Part shown: one piece after another, positions 45,034 through 57,330 of the stretch
How the letters are laid out: each line of letters starts with the position of its first letter
How positions within the stretch are numbered: the stretch's first letter is position 1
Source of the DNA: Dryocosmus kuriphilus
Lineage: Eukaryota > Arthropoda > Insecta > Hymenoptera > Cynipidae
Length of the DNA: 64,000 bases
Direction of reading: 5' to 3'
Assembly: GCA_038277395.1 (NCBI GenBank)
Contig: CM076194.1
Coordinates: 110,561,765 to 110,625,764, forward strand
Notes under the pieces: model-generated
Told to the model about the DNA's origin: nothing
Seen by the model: the letters and a program-made list of their open reading frames with translations, nothing else
Database searches by the model: none
Made by a program: the position numbers and the translations under genes

Positions 45034-48000
45034 ACGTTCAAACCTGCATGATGACGTCATCGGATGTGTTAGCGCGTGCCTGTCGAAAATATTCAAGAAA
45101 TAAATGGATATGAGTGATTCATACATACGGAATTCAGTGTTAGAGAGAGGGAAGGGGGACGTGTTTGAACCTGCCTGATGACGTCATCGCCCATTGCATT
45201 TATTCTCTTATATTTTAGTATACAAAACTATTTCCAAGAATTTTCAGGAACACATTGATATGTTTCGTTTTACTAACCATATCAATAAACTAAAAAGCTA
45301 GTATTACTTTACGAAGAGAGCATATTCTCTCAATCCCTACCTCACCGTCTGTGGATTAATGCAGACTTTGGCAATGGACATTGGTGCCATCTATCGGCGA
45401 TAACAAGAAGTTTGTTGTAGTGTACTTCTGGTAACAACCAGCATTTACCAGTCCAGACTCAGAACCCTACCTTAACGGCTGAGGGTAATACCGACTGTCG
45501 ATAACTTAACAAGGACATGAACCACTGAAGGAGTAGTGGCGCCATCTGTCGGCGACAGCGCGAAGCTTGTCGTGGTGAGCCAGAACGTACACTGCTATAC
45601 TACTCTAACTAAAATTTCCGGTCCCTATTTCTGTCGAGATATCAGAAAAAACTGGATACCAAAGAATTTTTTTTTATATTTAAAGTAAAGGAAAATATTT
45701 CAAAATTATAATTCTTTGTCACAAAATGCTATAAACGTCATTCTTTATTACGTATTTCGAAAAGGCTATTAAACAATAAGTAAACTATACTATAAGTAAG
45801 CTAGTAAAATAAAATACATTTAGGTATAAGTTATTTTAAAAGTTAGAAATATCTGTGAATTTCATTAAAAACAAAAGTTTACATTGTATATTTTAGATAT
45901 CGATTACACAGAACGTACGGAAAATGGTTTACATGAAATAAATAAATAACACACTTCTATGACTTCTTTGACTTACGAAGCTTAGGTTATTGACAGTGTA
46001 TCAATTTCTTTCTCTAAATTCTTTAAGTGAATACGTCGAGCCTTATATTCCTCTAAAAATTCTTTTAACTTTTCGCTTGATGAAATGGTTTCATCACTTA
46101 AAGATATTATTTTGTTTTTACGATACTCTTCCACCTTCGGTAACAAATCTTCTTGGAGGAAACGATATACGTTTACACTGATATCATTAAATGGATAATG
46201 ATAATTCTGAAAAAAAACATAATATAAACTTATTAGTTTTAAATATAAAAGCAAATTAATTTGTAGAATAGGAAATAGAAGAATAGCATATAATATACCT
46301 CGAGAACATCGCTTTCAGCTTCGATTTCAAAAGCTATCAAAAAATATTTTATAGCTTCCCGTATATTTCGCTTAATCCAAAAATAACTGAAGGCTACGTT
46401 TAAAAACATTTCCTTTCTTTTTGGATTTTCGAATTCTGAATATTTTTGTATCATTTTTATAAAATGAGCTGGAAAATCGAACCTTTTCCCTAATTTCCTC
46501 ATGCATTTCACATAAGTAATATCTGCTGCGTAATTTAAGCTCTTACAATCAGCAGCTTTCTCTAAACATTTGGAGGCTTCCTAAAGACATAAAAGTTAAT
46601 ACAAATTTTTATTTATTTAAACGCCCGCTAACCTGAATAACCTGAATAATTACCTCATATTTATTTAATTTCATCAACAAAAGTCCTCTGTAATGCAGAT
46701 ACATTGAATCTTCAGGTGTTACAGATTCTACGTAGTTCAAACATTTTTCAGCAAGTTCCAAATGCTTCATTTGGATAAAACCGAGAGCTAAACGCATTTG
46801 GATAGAAGCGCTTTCTATGTTCATATCGCTTATTTCTTTATACATTTTTTTAGAATTTATAGTATCTCTACCTTCTCGAAAACACTGAGCAACGAAAATT
46901 CCAAATTGAGGATTTCGGGAAATTTCGTAAGCTTTTCTAAAGTGAAAGATTTCTTTCTCCTCAGGGTTTTTGAATATCGATACTGTCCTTCTTGCATTTC
47001 GTAAATGTTTAGCCAAAAGAAAATGAGCTGTCGCAGCTTCTGGATCTTTATCTATCGCTATATTAGCCGAAATTAGTGCCTTATTTGTTGCAATTGTGGA
47101 ACTATTGCAAAAAATCCAAGCGCAACATTTAAATTCATTTAATGGACTATCATATATTTCCTCCTTCAGGATTTTAATATTGTCTAATAGTAATATCTTC
47201 TCTTCGCTCAAATTATTGTCAATTCGCAACAGGACGTGAAGTTTTGTAGAGTCGAAAATGTGCCTTGCAACTTCTACTTTGGATCTAAAATTGAGGGATT
47301 CACAATTATATTTATTTGTTAAAATAATGAAACTAGAATAATAGTGTAATCTAATAATTTAAACTATAATCATAGCTTTCTTTACCTATTTAATTCATGG
47401 ATTACTTTCTCCGCTTCTTTTAGTTTCTCTTCGGCTTTAAAATAATCACCGTCTTCTGTTCTGTCGAAACTTTCCATAATAAGTCTCATGAATGTCAGTT
47501 CTGGTACGAACTTTTCGTCGTGAGCCACACTAAAATCTACAAGATTTCTTTTATGCTGGTTCACCTCCCACGTAAAAGGGCACTCAAGTTCAAGAACCTT
47601 CTGATGAGTTATATCCTCTAAAAAATGAAACAGTTTTATGTTATTTATTTAACTAGAAAATATATTAATTATTAACATTAGTATGCATGGTTTTTGCGAA
47701 TGGAAAGCGACATGGAGTTTCCGAAAGGTTTTTTGCGCTGAACACGAATCCGGGGTCAAAATTTGTCTATCTCGTTAAGTTTTTTAGTAAAATAGGGTTT
47801 AAACCCCCAAGATAACGTTTTTGACCATTTTTGAAAAATCTTCAGAGAGCAACCTGACGTGAGCTTGGAACAGGAAGTGCGTCTGTGTCTAAAGAAGCAG
47901 AAGCCCGAGTCAAGGGCTGACCGGGGGGGGGGGGGGGGGGGGGGGGGTATCGGCGACCCCTCCCAAGCCGAAATTTTCAACTTTCGACCACGATTAACCG

Positions 48001-48130
48001 CAACATTACTTGCGGAAGAATATATATTTATATTTATTTATTACATCTGTATTTGTATGTTTTTTAAAATGCTTATTTGTTAGTTGATGGTAAGTATGAA
48101 TATTTATTCAATTTTTTGAAATCCTTTTTT
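45020..48130 (-). repeat. Right arm of the IFIT-like inverted duplication
   Basis: Inverted match to 27869-35190 without the two transposons. Near its inner edge are two copies of a TGATGACGTCATCG motif (45050 and 45178), each preceded by a GTTTGAACCTGC-like word. Positions 45040-45980 and 47640-48130 are otherwise non-coding. Confidence 0.8.
45982..47617 (-). CDS. IFIT-like tetratricopeptide-repeat protein, open copy
   Basis: Four exons on the minus strand, 47617-47386, 47284-46654, 46580-46299 and 46206-45982, join in compatible phases through GT/AG introns and give about 455 residues to a TAA-type stop. An initiating exon upstream is not identified. The first exon carries ELECPFTWEV, very like the CHFTW motif at the start of vertebrate IFIT proteins, and later exons have repeated A/L-rich helical pairs typical of TPRs (for example EAATAHFLLAKHL, ASIQMRLALGFIQMKH, LHYRGLLLMKLNKYE). 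IFITs are about 480 residues of TPRs that bind RNA. Whether this protein does so is unknown, and the resemblance may reflect only shared TPR architecture. The frame is intact where the duplicate at 28454-34301 is wrecked, which suggests it is, or recently was, functional. Confidence 0.68.
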
Positions 48131-49598
48131 ACATTCTCATCAAAAAAGATATTAGATTTATGTAAAATTTGACCCTGGTAGTTTTCATCAAATTTCCACG
48201 TTTTGAGCGTCCCTGAGTGCGAAAAAACTGTTTTTATGACGGTGTCTGTCTGTTGTTTTTGTTGTCGTTGTCGTCGGCGTCTGTTACTGCGATAAATTTT
48301 GAAAGAATCGTCAGATTGGATTGCACTTTGGCACACTTCTTCAGGGTCCCAAAAGAAAGGACGAGTTCGTTAACCAGACACTTTTGACTAACGGTCATTG
48401 TTTTATCCATCAAAAACGGTTTTTACAAAATCAAAAAATCCATTTTTCGGCTAAACTATGCGAGATATAAAAAAAAATATTAGATAGTAAAATTTTTCAT
48501 ATAAAAATATCTGCAAATTTTGTTTTACCATTTTTTGATAAAATATACGGTTTTTTTTTAATCGAGAAAACGTTATCAAAAATAAAAAACTGTGTTTTCC
48601 CGACAAAATATTCAAGATACGAAAAAAATAATAATGAACAAAGTTGTTCACCTCAGAAAGGTCTATAAATCTTGTTTCAACTATTTTTTTATAAAATGCA
48701 TGGTTTTTGTTTTAATCGTTAAAACGTTCTTAAAATACAACAATTCAAATTTCCCACCAAAATATGTAAGATAAGAAGAAAATGATAATGAACAAAGTTG
48801 TTCACCTTAAAAAGATCTAAAAATTTGTTCTCTATCATTTTTTTTTTAAAGACGCATAATTTTTGAGTTATTCGCGAAATATGTTATTAAATACAAACAA
48901 ATCCATTTTTCAGCAAAACTGTGCGAAATACGAGAAAATATTAACAAGCAGAATTGTTCACCATAAAAAGATCTACAAATTTCCTTAAAACTATTTTTTG
49001 ATCGAACGCATAGTTTGTTCATGAAACGTATGACTGCTGTTTTAATCAAAAAATACATAGGTATTATTATAAAGTTAGTAAAAAGTTATTAAAAGTTATT
49101 GAAATATCTGCCCGTTACTCAAGCGCATTCTCATCTTGTTTCTCACGCTTACCAGTCGACTAAAGTATATCAAAAACGTGAACAGCCAAGCTTTTTCGCT
49201 GAAATACCATTTTACTATTTCTAAGTGGTACCTCTTGGCTCGTCTTCGAGTTGACCCTTACTATTTAAAACTAATGCCAGAGAGTACGATCTTCAAATGT
49301 TAATTTTTGACACTTCGTTTAGTCAAAACCATTACTTGACATATTTCATTACTTTATGTAAATGGTATTTTCAGCTATTTTATTGGCTTAGAATTATGAT
49401 TTGAATAGTAGTCTTGAGAAAGTGTCAAAAAATCAAAATGCAAATTGCATTTTAAGCTACTTTTTTTGTCGCAAGTTATCATTTATATAGTAATCATGAG
49501 TAAGTGGCAAAAATTCAAAATAAAAATAGTATTTTTTAAAATTTATATTGATTTTCGCAACAAAAATGGTAATTACTGCCATTTACTCAAACACTCTT
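48131..49598 (+). mobile_element. Helentron-like repeat, degenerate, plus spacer
   Basis: The 5' end ACATTCTCATC lies at 48131, followed by the start block, a (GTT/GTC)n tract (48253-48282) and diverged 120-130 bp units to about 49080. A reversed 3'-end-like piece (CTGCCCG ... GCATTCTCATC) lies at 49097-49135. Positions 49150-49598 are A+T-rich with two imperfect copies of an AGTGGCAAAAATTCAAAA-like segment and no gene. The first 300 bp also belong to the IFIT-like duplication arm. Confidence 0.6.
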
Positions 49599-49756
49599 TT
49601 TACATTCTCATCAGAGAAGGTATTAGATTTATGCAAAATTTGACTTTCGCGGATTTCATGAAATCTCCACGTTTTAAGACCTCCTGAATCCGAAAAAATG
49701 GTTTTTACGACCGTGTCTGTCTGTCTGTTGGCGTTGTCGTCGTTGTCGTTGTCGTT

Positions 49757-49788
<32 letters not shown>

Positions 49789-50897
49789 CGTCTGTTCCCA
49801 CGATAACTTTCGAAGGACTAATCGGATTGGATTGCGCTTTGGCACACTACTTTAGGGTCCAAAAAGAAAGGACGAGTTCGTTAACCAGCGGTTTTTGACC
49901 AACGGTTATGGTTTTATCCATCAAAAACGGTTTTCACAAAATCAAAAAATCCATTTTCCGGCTAAACTATCAGAGATACAAAAAAAACGTAAGACAGTAA
50001 AATTGTTCATCTCAAAAAAATCTACAAATTTTGTGTTAACCGTTTTTTGATAAAATGAACGGTTTTTGTTTTAATCAAGAAAACGCTATTAAAATTAAAA
50101 AACTGTGGTTTCCCGCCAAAACATTCAAGATACCAAAAAAAATGGTAAAGAACAAAGTTGTTCAATTTAAAAAGATCTACAAATTTTGTTTTAACGATTT
50201 TTTCATAAAATGCACGTTTTTTGTTTTAATCGATAAAACGTTATTAAAAATTAAAGATTTCAAATTTCCCGCCAAACTATGGAAGATACGGAAAAATAAT
50301 AATAAACAAAGTTGTTCACCTCAAAAAGATCTACAAATTTGCTCTCAACCATTTTTTTGATCTGACGCGTAGTTTTTGAGTTATTCGTGAAATATGTTAT
50401 GAAATATAAAGAAAACCACTTTTCAGCAAAACTGCAAGATATGAGAAAATATTAACAAGCAGAATTGTTCACCTTGGAAATAGCTACAAAATTTATTTAT
50501 AAGACTCATCGTTTTACTTTTAAGAATCGAAATCCTGTATTGTAAAAATTTGGAAAATCAAAAAGAGCTTTACCAATCTATAATGTGTTTTAAAGAAACG
50601 TAATTATCGAGCGCGAAGCGCGAGTGTCATGATGAGAATGTATTCCTTAAGGGCGATAGAGCCTTAAGTAAAATAATTTCTTTTGTAATTTCTAATTTAA
50701 AGGTTTATATGATCTATAAACACCGAGCGCGTAGCGCGAGGTGAATAATCTATCGAGCGCGAAGCGTGAGTGCCGTAAATAACGTATCGAGCGCGAAGCG
50801 CGAGTGCCAACAGACGCGCGCCCTAGGCGCGCTCATACTTCGCGCGAAGCGCGGCGCGCGTAGCGCGCGATGAGAATGTGCCCGCGCAGCGGGCAGA
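49599..50897 (+). mobile_element. Helentron-like repeat, full-length
   Basis: 5' ACATTCTCATC at 49602; an expanded (GTC/GTT)n tract at 49731-49791; diverged units; palindromes TCGAGCGCGAAGCGCGA near 50607 and 50784; and 3' GATGAGAATGT with hairpin GCCCGCGCAGCGGGC and AGA near 50895. Same organisation as 21622-22861. Confidence 0.7.
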
Positions 50898-50935
50898 TTT
50901 TTTCTGTGTATAGTTTGGTTGAAAAATGCAATTTT

Positions 50936-51606
50936 TACATTCTCATCAGAGAAGTTATTAGATTTGTGTAAAATTTGACCCTCGCAGTTTTCATCAAATC
51001 TCCACGTTTTGAGAAAACCGGAGTGTGAAAAAATGGTTTTTACGACGGTGCCTGTCTCTTGCTATTGTCGTCGTTGTCGTCGGCGTCTGTTACCGCGATA
51101 ACTTTTGAAAGAATCATCAGATTGGATTGCACTTTGGCACACTTCTTCAGGGTTCAAGAAGAAAGGAGATGTTCGTTAACCAGCCACTTTTGACTAACGG
51201 TTATGGTTTTATCCATCAAAAACTGTTTTTACAAAATCAAAAAATCCATTTTCCGGATAAACTATGCGAGATACGAAAAAATTTTAATTCTATTTTCTGG
51301 TAAAAATATGCAACAACAAAAAAATATTAAGAAGTAAAATTATTTACCCGAAAAAATTTACACTTTTGCTTTTGATCATTTTTTTTTTATAAGACTCATC
51401 CTTTTACTTTGAAGAATCGAAAACTTGCATTGTGAAAATTTAGAAAATCACAAAAAAACTTTGCTAATCGACAATGGATTTAAAAAAAAAGTAATTGTCG
51501 AGCGCAACGACAACCAAATCGTGTGCCCCGGGCGTGCTCAATGTTGCGAGCGAAGCGAGCCACGCGCGAAGCGCGTGATGAGAATGTGTGAACGAAGTAA
51601 GCAGAT
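50936..51606 (+). mobile_element. Helentron-like repeat, internally deleted
   Basis: 5' ACATTCTCATC near 50937 and 3' GATGAGAATGT near 51577, followed by a weak hairpin (GTGAACGAAGTAAGC) and AGATTTTT. Most of the unit array is missing. The next element starts within 5 bases of its end, so insertions are tandem, 3' end to 5' end. Confidence 0.62.
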
Positions 51607-52540
51607 TTTTACATTCTCATCTCAATGAGGAGGTACTAGTTTTATGTGAAAACTGACTTTCGCGGATTTCATCAAATCTCCACGTTTTGAGACCCCTGAG
51701 TGAGAAAAAACGGTTTTTATGACGGTGTCTGTCGGTCTGTTGTTGTTGCCGTCGTTGTCGTCGTCGGCGTCTGTTACTGCGATAACTTTTGAAAGAATCA
51801 TCAGATTGGATTACGCTTTAGCACACTTCTTCAGAGTCCAAACAGAAAGGACGATTTCGTTAACCAGCGATTATTGACCAGTGGTTATGGCTTTATCCAT
51901 CAAAAACTGTTTTCAAAAAACCAAAAAAAATCCATTTTCCGGCTAAAATATTCGAGATACAGAAAAAACAGTAGAGAGTAAAATTGTTTATCTCAAAAAA
52001 ATCTACAAATTTTATTTCAACCAATTTTTAATAAAATTCACGGTTTTTGTTTTAATCGAGAAAACCTTATTAAAAATAAGAAATTCACATTTCCGGCCAA
52101 ACTATGCAAGACAAGATAAAAATGATAATAAACAAAGTTTTTCATCTCAAAAAGTTTTTCATCTCAAAAAGATTTACAAATTTGCTTCCATAATTTTTTT
52201 GGACAGTCGCGTAGTTTTTCAGTTATTCGTGAAATATGTTATTAAATACAAACAAATCGACTTTTCAGCAAAACTATGCGAGATACGGGAAAATATTAAG
52301 AAGCAGAATTGTTTATCTTAAAAAGTTCTGCAAATTTTCTTTGAACTATTTTTCGATCCAACGCATAGTTTATTGATGAAACGTATAATAGTGGTTTTAA
52401 TCAAAAAGGACACTATTATAAAGTTAATAAAAAGGTATTCAAAGCTATTAAAAAATCTGCCCGCTACTCAGGCGCATTCTCATCATGTTTCTCATGCTTA
52501 CCAGTCGATTAAAGTATATAAAAAATGTGAATTTCTTGTT
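51607..52540 (+). mobile_element. Helentron-like repeat, variant 3' region
   Basis: 5' ACATTCTCATCTCAATGAG at 51611 (same subtype as 12268 and 52541), a (GTT/GTC)n tract near 51730-51770 and diverged units. It ends in a reversed 3'-like motif (CTGCCCGCTACTCAGGCGCATTCTCATC, split here as CTGCCCGC and GCATTCTCATC) near 52459-52486. Confidence 0.58.
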
Positions 52541-53052
52541 ACATTCTCATCTCAATGAGAAAGTAATAGCGTTAAAAGTAAGGACGAGTTCGTTAACCAG
52601 CCACTTTTGACCAACGGTTATGGTTTTATCCATCAAAAACGGTTTTCACAAAATCAAAAAATCCATTTTTCGGCTAAACTATGCGGGATACAGAAAATAT
52701 GTACATAACCAAAATTGTTTATCTTAAAAAAATCTACAAATTTTGTCTTAAACGTTTTTTGATAAAGTACACGGTTTTTTGTTTTAATCGAAGAAATGTT
52801 ATTAAACATAAAAAACTGTGATTTCCCGACAAACTATTTCAGATACGAAAAAAATTATAAGAAACAAAATTATTTAACTCAACAAGATCTACAAAATTTG
52901 ATGTAACTATTTTTTGATAAAATGCACGGTTTTAGTTTTAATCGATAAAACCCTGTTAAAAAATCAAAAATTGAAATTTACCGCCAAAATATGCAAGATA
53001 CAAAAGGAATGATAATAAACAAAGCTGTTTGACTGAAAAAGATCTAAAAAAA
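52541..53052 (+). mobile_element. Helentron-like repeat, truncated
   Basis: 5' ACATTCTCATCTCAATGAG near 52541. The start block is deleted (no GTC tract) and it continues straight into the GATGGATAAAACC-type block and diverged units. It is cut at about 53052 by the 3' end of the next, oppositely oriented copy. Confidence 0.55.
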
Positions 53053-54320
53053 TCTGCCCGCTTCGCGGGCACATTCTCATCGCGCGCTTCGCGCGAAGTG
53101 TGAGCGCGCCTGGGGCACGCGTCTGTTGGCACTCGCGCTTCGCGCTCGATACGCTATTTACGGCACTCGCGCTTCGCGCTCGATAAATTATTCACCTCGC
53201 GCTACGCGCTCGGTGTTTATGGATCCTATAAACCTTTACATTAAAAATTCCAAAAGGAACTATTTTACTTAAGGCTCTATCGCTCTTAAGGAATACATTC
53301 TCATCGTGACACTCGCGCTTCGCGCTCGATAATTACATTTTTTTAAAACACATTGTAGATTGGTAAAGTTTTTTTGTGATTTTCCAAATTTTCACAATAC
53401 AGGATTTCGATTCTTAAAAGTAAAACGATGAATCTTATAAATAAATTGTGTAGCTCTTTCCAAGGTAAACAATTTTGCTTATTAATATTTTCTCATATCT
53501 TGCAAAGTTTTGCTGAAAAGTGGTTTTCTTTATACTTCATAACATATTTCACGAATAACTCAAAAACTACGCGTCTGCTCAAAAAAATGATAGAGAGCAA
53601 ATTTGTAGAACTTTTTACGGTGAACAACTTTATTTAATATCATTTTTCCGCATCTTGCATAGTTTGGCGGGAAATTTGAAAATTTTTATTTTTAATAACG
53701 TTTTATCGATTAAAACAAAAACCGTGCATTTTACCAAAAAATGGTTAAAACAAAATTTGTAGATATTTTTTAATTGAACAACTTTGTTCTTTACCAATTT
53801 TTTGTATCTTGAATACTTTGGCGGGAAACCAGAGTTTTTTAATTTTAATAGCATTTTCTTGATTAAAACAAAAACTGTTCATTTTATCAAAAAACGGTTA
53901 AGACAAAATTTGTAGATATTTCTGAGATGAACAATTTTAGTTCCTTACATTTTTTTTGTATCTCTCATAGTTTAGCCGGAAAATGGATTTTTTTATTTTG
54001 TGAAAACAGTTTTTGATGGATAAAACCATAACCGTTGGTCAAAAACCGCTGGTTAACGAAATCGTCCTTTCTTTTTACCCCTTAAAGAACTGTACCAAAG
54101 CGCATTCCAATCCGATTAGTCCTTCGAAAGTTATCGCGGTCACAGACGACGACGACGACAACAACAACGACAACGACGACGACAACGACGACAACAGACA
54201 GACACGGTCGTAAAAACCTTTTTTTCTGACTCAGGGGGTCTCAAAACGTGGAGATTTCATGAAATCCGCGAAAGTCAAATTTTACATAAATCTAATACCT
54301 TCTCTGATGAGAATGTAAAA
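53053..54320 (-). mobile_element. Helentron-like repeat, full-length, minus
   Basis: The 3' end is at the left (TCTGCCCGCTTCGCGGGC, then ACATTCTCATC), GC palindromes at about 53085-53200 and 53320, and a (GAC/AAC)n tract at 54147-54195. The 5' end GATGAGAATGT is at 54306-54316. Confidence 0.7.
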
Positions 54321-54484
54321 ATTGCATTTATCAGCCAAACTGTGTGAAAAATGAAGAAATTTACGTTTTAGATATAAATTCATTGATTGGTGAGCGCGAG
54401 ACAGGTGATGAGAATGCGCCTGAGTAGCGGGCAGATTTTTCAATAACTTTTAATAACTTTTTATTGACTGTATAGTAATGTATT
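54321..54484 (+). mobile_element. Helentron-like 3' fragment, variant subtype
   Basis: Contains GATGAGAATGCGCC, then GAGTAGCGGGCAGATTTTT near 54392-54440. This is the alternative 3' terminus also seen reversed near 49100 and 52460. The hairpin is imperfect in this subtype. Confidence 0.5.
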
Positions 54485-55712
54485 ACATTCTCATCAGAGA
54501 AGGTATTAGATTTATGCAAAATTTGACTTTCGCGGATTTCATGAAATCTCCACGTTTTGAGACCCCCTGAGTCAAAAAAAACGGTTTTTACGACCGTGTC
54601 TGTCTGTCTGTTGTCGTCGTTGTCGTCGTCGTTGTTGTCGTTGTCGTTGTTGTCGTTATCGTCGTCGTCGTCTGTGACCGCGATAACTTTCGAAGGACTA
54701 ATCGGATTGGAATGCGCTTTAGTACACTTCTTTAAGGGGTAAAAAGAAAGGACGAGTTCGTTAACCAGCGGTTTTTGACCAACGGTTATGGTTTTATCCA
54801 TCAAAAACTATTTTCACAAAATCAAAAAATCCATTTTCCGGCTAAACTATGAGAGATACAAAAAAAATGTGAGAAAGTAAAATTGTTCATCTCAAAAATA
54901 TCTACAAATTTTGTCTTAACCGTTTTTTGATAAAATGAACAGTTTTTGTTTTAATCAAGAAAAAGCTATTAAAATTAAAAAACTCTGGTTTCCCGCCAAA
55001 ATATTCAAGATACAAAAAATTAGTAAATAACAAAGTTGTTCAATTCAAAAATATCTACAAATTTTGTTTTAACCATTTTTTGATAAAATGCACGGTTTTT
55101 CTTGTAATCGATAAAACGTTAATAAAAATAAAAATTTTCAAATTTCCCGCCAAACTATGCAAGATACGGAAAAATGATAATAAACAAAGTTGTTGGCCTG
55201 AAAAAGATCTACAAATTTGCTCTCTATCATTTATTTAAGCAGACGCGTATTTTTTGAGTTATTCGTGAAATATGTTATGAAATATAAAGAAAACCACTTT
55301 TCAGCAAAACTATGCAAGATATGAGAAAATATTAACAAGCAGAATTGTTCACCTTGGAAAGAGCTACAAAATTTATTTATAAGACTCATCGTTTTACTTT
55401 TAAGAATCGAAATCCTCTATTGTGAAAATTTGGAAAATCACTAAAAAACTTTACCAATTTACAATGCGTTTTAAAAAATGTAATTATCGAGCGCGAAGCG
55501 CGAGTGTCATGATGAGAATGTATTCCTTAAGGGCGATAGAGCCTTAAGTAAAATAATTTCTTTTGGAATTTTTAATTTAAAGGTTTATACCATCCAGAAA
55601 CACCGAGCGCGTAGCGCGAGGTGAATAATCTATCGAGCGCGAAGCGCGAGTCAAATGTCGAGCGCGAAGCGCGAGGCGCGCGATGAGAATGTGCCCGCCA
55701 AGCGGGCAGATT
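54485..55712 (+). mobile_element. Helentron-like repeat, full-length
   Basis: 5' ACATTCTCATC at 54485; (GTC/GTT)n tract at 54611-54672; unit array; GC palindromes near 55488, 55606 and 55637; 3' GATGAGAATGT near 55683, with GCCCGCCAAGCGGGC and AGA. Confidence 0.7.
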
Positions 55713-57330
55713 TTTTTTTGATTAAAAGAACGGTATTATACGTTTAATGAAGAAAGTATGGGTTGCATCAAAAAATGGTTTCAAGGGAATTTGTAGGTCC
55801 TTGGAAGGTGAATAATTCTAGTTCTTGATATTTTCACGTATCTCGCATACTTTTGCGGAAAAGTAGATTTTTTTATACGAATTAACATATTTCACGAATA
55901 ACTCAAAAACTACGCGTCTGATCAAGAAAATGATAGCGTGCAAATTTGTAGACCTTTTCGAGGTGAACAACTTTCTTTATTATTATTTTTCCGTATCTTG
56001 CATAGTTTTAGCGGGAAATTTGAAAACCTTGATTTTTAATAACGTTTTATCGATTAAAACAAAAAACGTGCACTTTATCAAAAAAGGGTCAAGACAAAAT
56101 TTGTAGATTTTTTTAAGGCGAACAATTTGAGTTACATACATATTTTGCGTATCTCGTATAGTTTAGCCGGAAAATGGATTTTTTGATTTTGTGAAAACCG
56201 TTTTTGATGGATAAAACCATAACCGTTGGTCGAAAGTGGCCGGTTAACGAACTCGTCCTTACTTTTTACACTTTAAAGAAATGTGCCAAAGCNNNNNNNN
56301 NNNNNNNNNNNNNNNNNNNNNNNNNNNNNNNNNNNNNNNNNNNNNNNNNNNNNNNNNNNNNNNNNNNNNNNNNNNNNNNNNNNNNNNNNNNNNNNNNNNN
56401 NNNNNNNNNNNNNNNNNNNNNNNNNNNNNNNNNNNNNNNNNNNNNNNNNNNNNNNNNNNNNNNNNNNNNNNNNNNNNNNNNNNNNNNNNNNNNNNNNNNN
56501 NNNNNNNNNNNNNNNNNNNNNNNNNNNNNNNNNNNNNNNNNNNNNNNNNNNNNNNNNNNNNNNNNNNNNNNNNNNNNNNNNNNNNNNNNNNNNNNNNNNN
56601 NNNNNNNNNNNNNNNNNNNNNNNNNNNNNNNNNNNNNNNNNNNNNNNNNNNNNNNNNNNNNNNNNNNNNNNNNNNNNNNNNNNNNNNNNNNNNNNNNNNN
56701 NNNNNNNNNNNNNNNNNNNNNNNNNNNNNNNNNNNNNNNNNNNNNNNNNNNNNNNNNNNNNNNNNNNNNNNNNNNNNNNNNNNNNNNNNNNNGCATCTGA
56801 TCAAGAAAATGATAGAGAGCAAGCATAGTTTAGCAGGAAATTTGAAAACCTTGATTTTTAATAACGTTTTATCGATTAAAACAAAAACCGTGCACTTTAT
56901 CAAAAAAGGATCAAGACAAAATTTGTAGATTTTTTTAAAGCGAACAATTTGAGTTACATACATATTTAGCGTATCTCGTATAGTTTAGCCGGAAAATGGA
57001 TTTTTTGATTTTGTGAAAACCGTTTTTGATGGATAAAACCATAACCGTTGGTCAAAAACCGCTGTTTAACGAACTCGTCCTTTCTTTTTACCCCTTAAAG
57101 AAGTGTACCAAAGCGCATTCCAATCCGATTAATCCTTCGAAAGTTATCGCGGTCACAGACGACGACGACGACAACGACAACAACGACGACGACAACGACG
57201 ACAACAGACAGACAGACACGGTCGTAAAACCGTTTTTTCTGACTCAGGGGGTCTCAAAACGTGGAGATTTCATGAAATCCGCGAAAGTCAAATTTTACAT
57301 AAATCTAATACCTTCTCTGATGAGAATGTA
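55713..57330 (-). mobile_element. Helentron-like repeats, minus, interrupted by assembly gap
   Basis: Minus-orientation unit arrays on both sides of the gap. The 5' end GATGAGAATGT is at 57319-57329 and the (GAC/AAC)n tract at about 57158-57204. A second copy of the GATGGATAAAACC-type block at about 56205-56290 shows that two elements were collapsed or joined across the gap. Confidence 0.6.
56293..56792. other. Assembly gap, 500 N
   Basis: Exactly 500 undetermined bases between two copies of the same repeat family. The true size is unknown. Confidence 0.99.

Noticed and set aside
48073..48336. Basic RRRRQRQQKQQ and acidic D/N-rich open frames in many repeats
   Set aside because: They come from translating the (GTC/GTT)n tract in different frames and recur in every Helentron-like copy.
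54300..54316. CTGATGAG at Helentron-like ends as a ribozyme core
   Set aside because: It is part of the terminal inverted motif. No GAAA box or third helix lies at suitable spacing.
56204..56963. Long open frames across the gap
   Set aside because: They consist mostly of undetermined bases.
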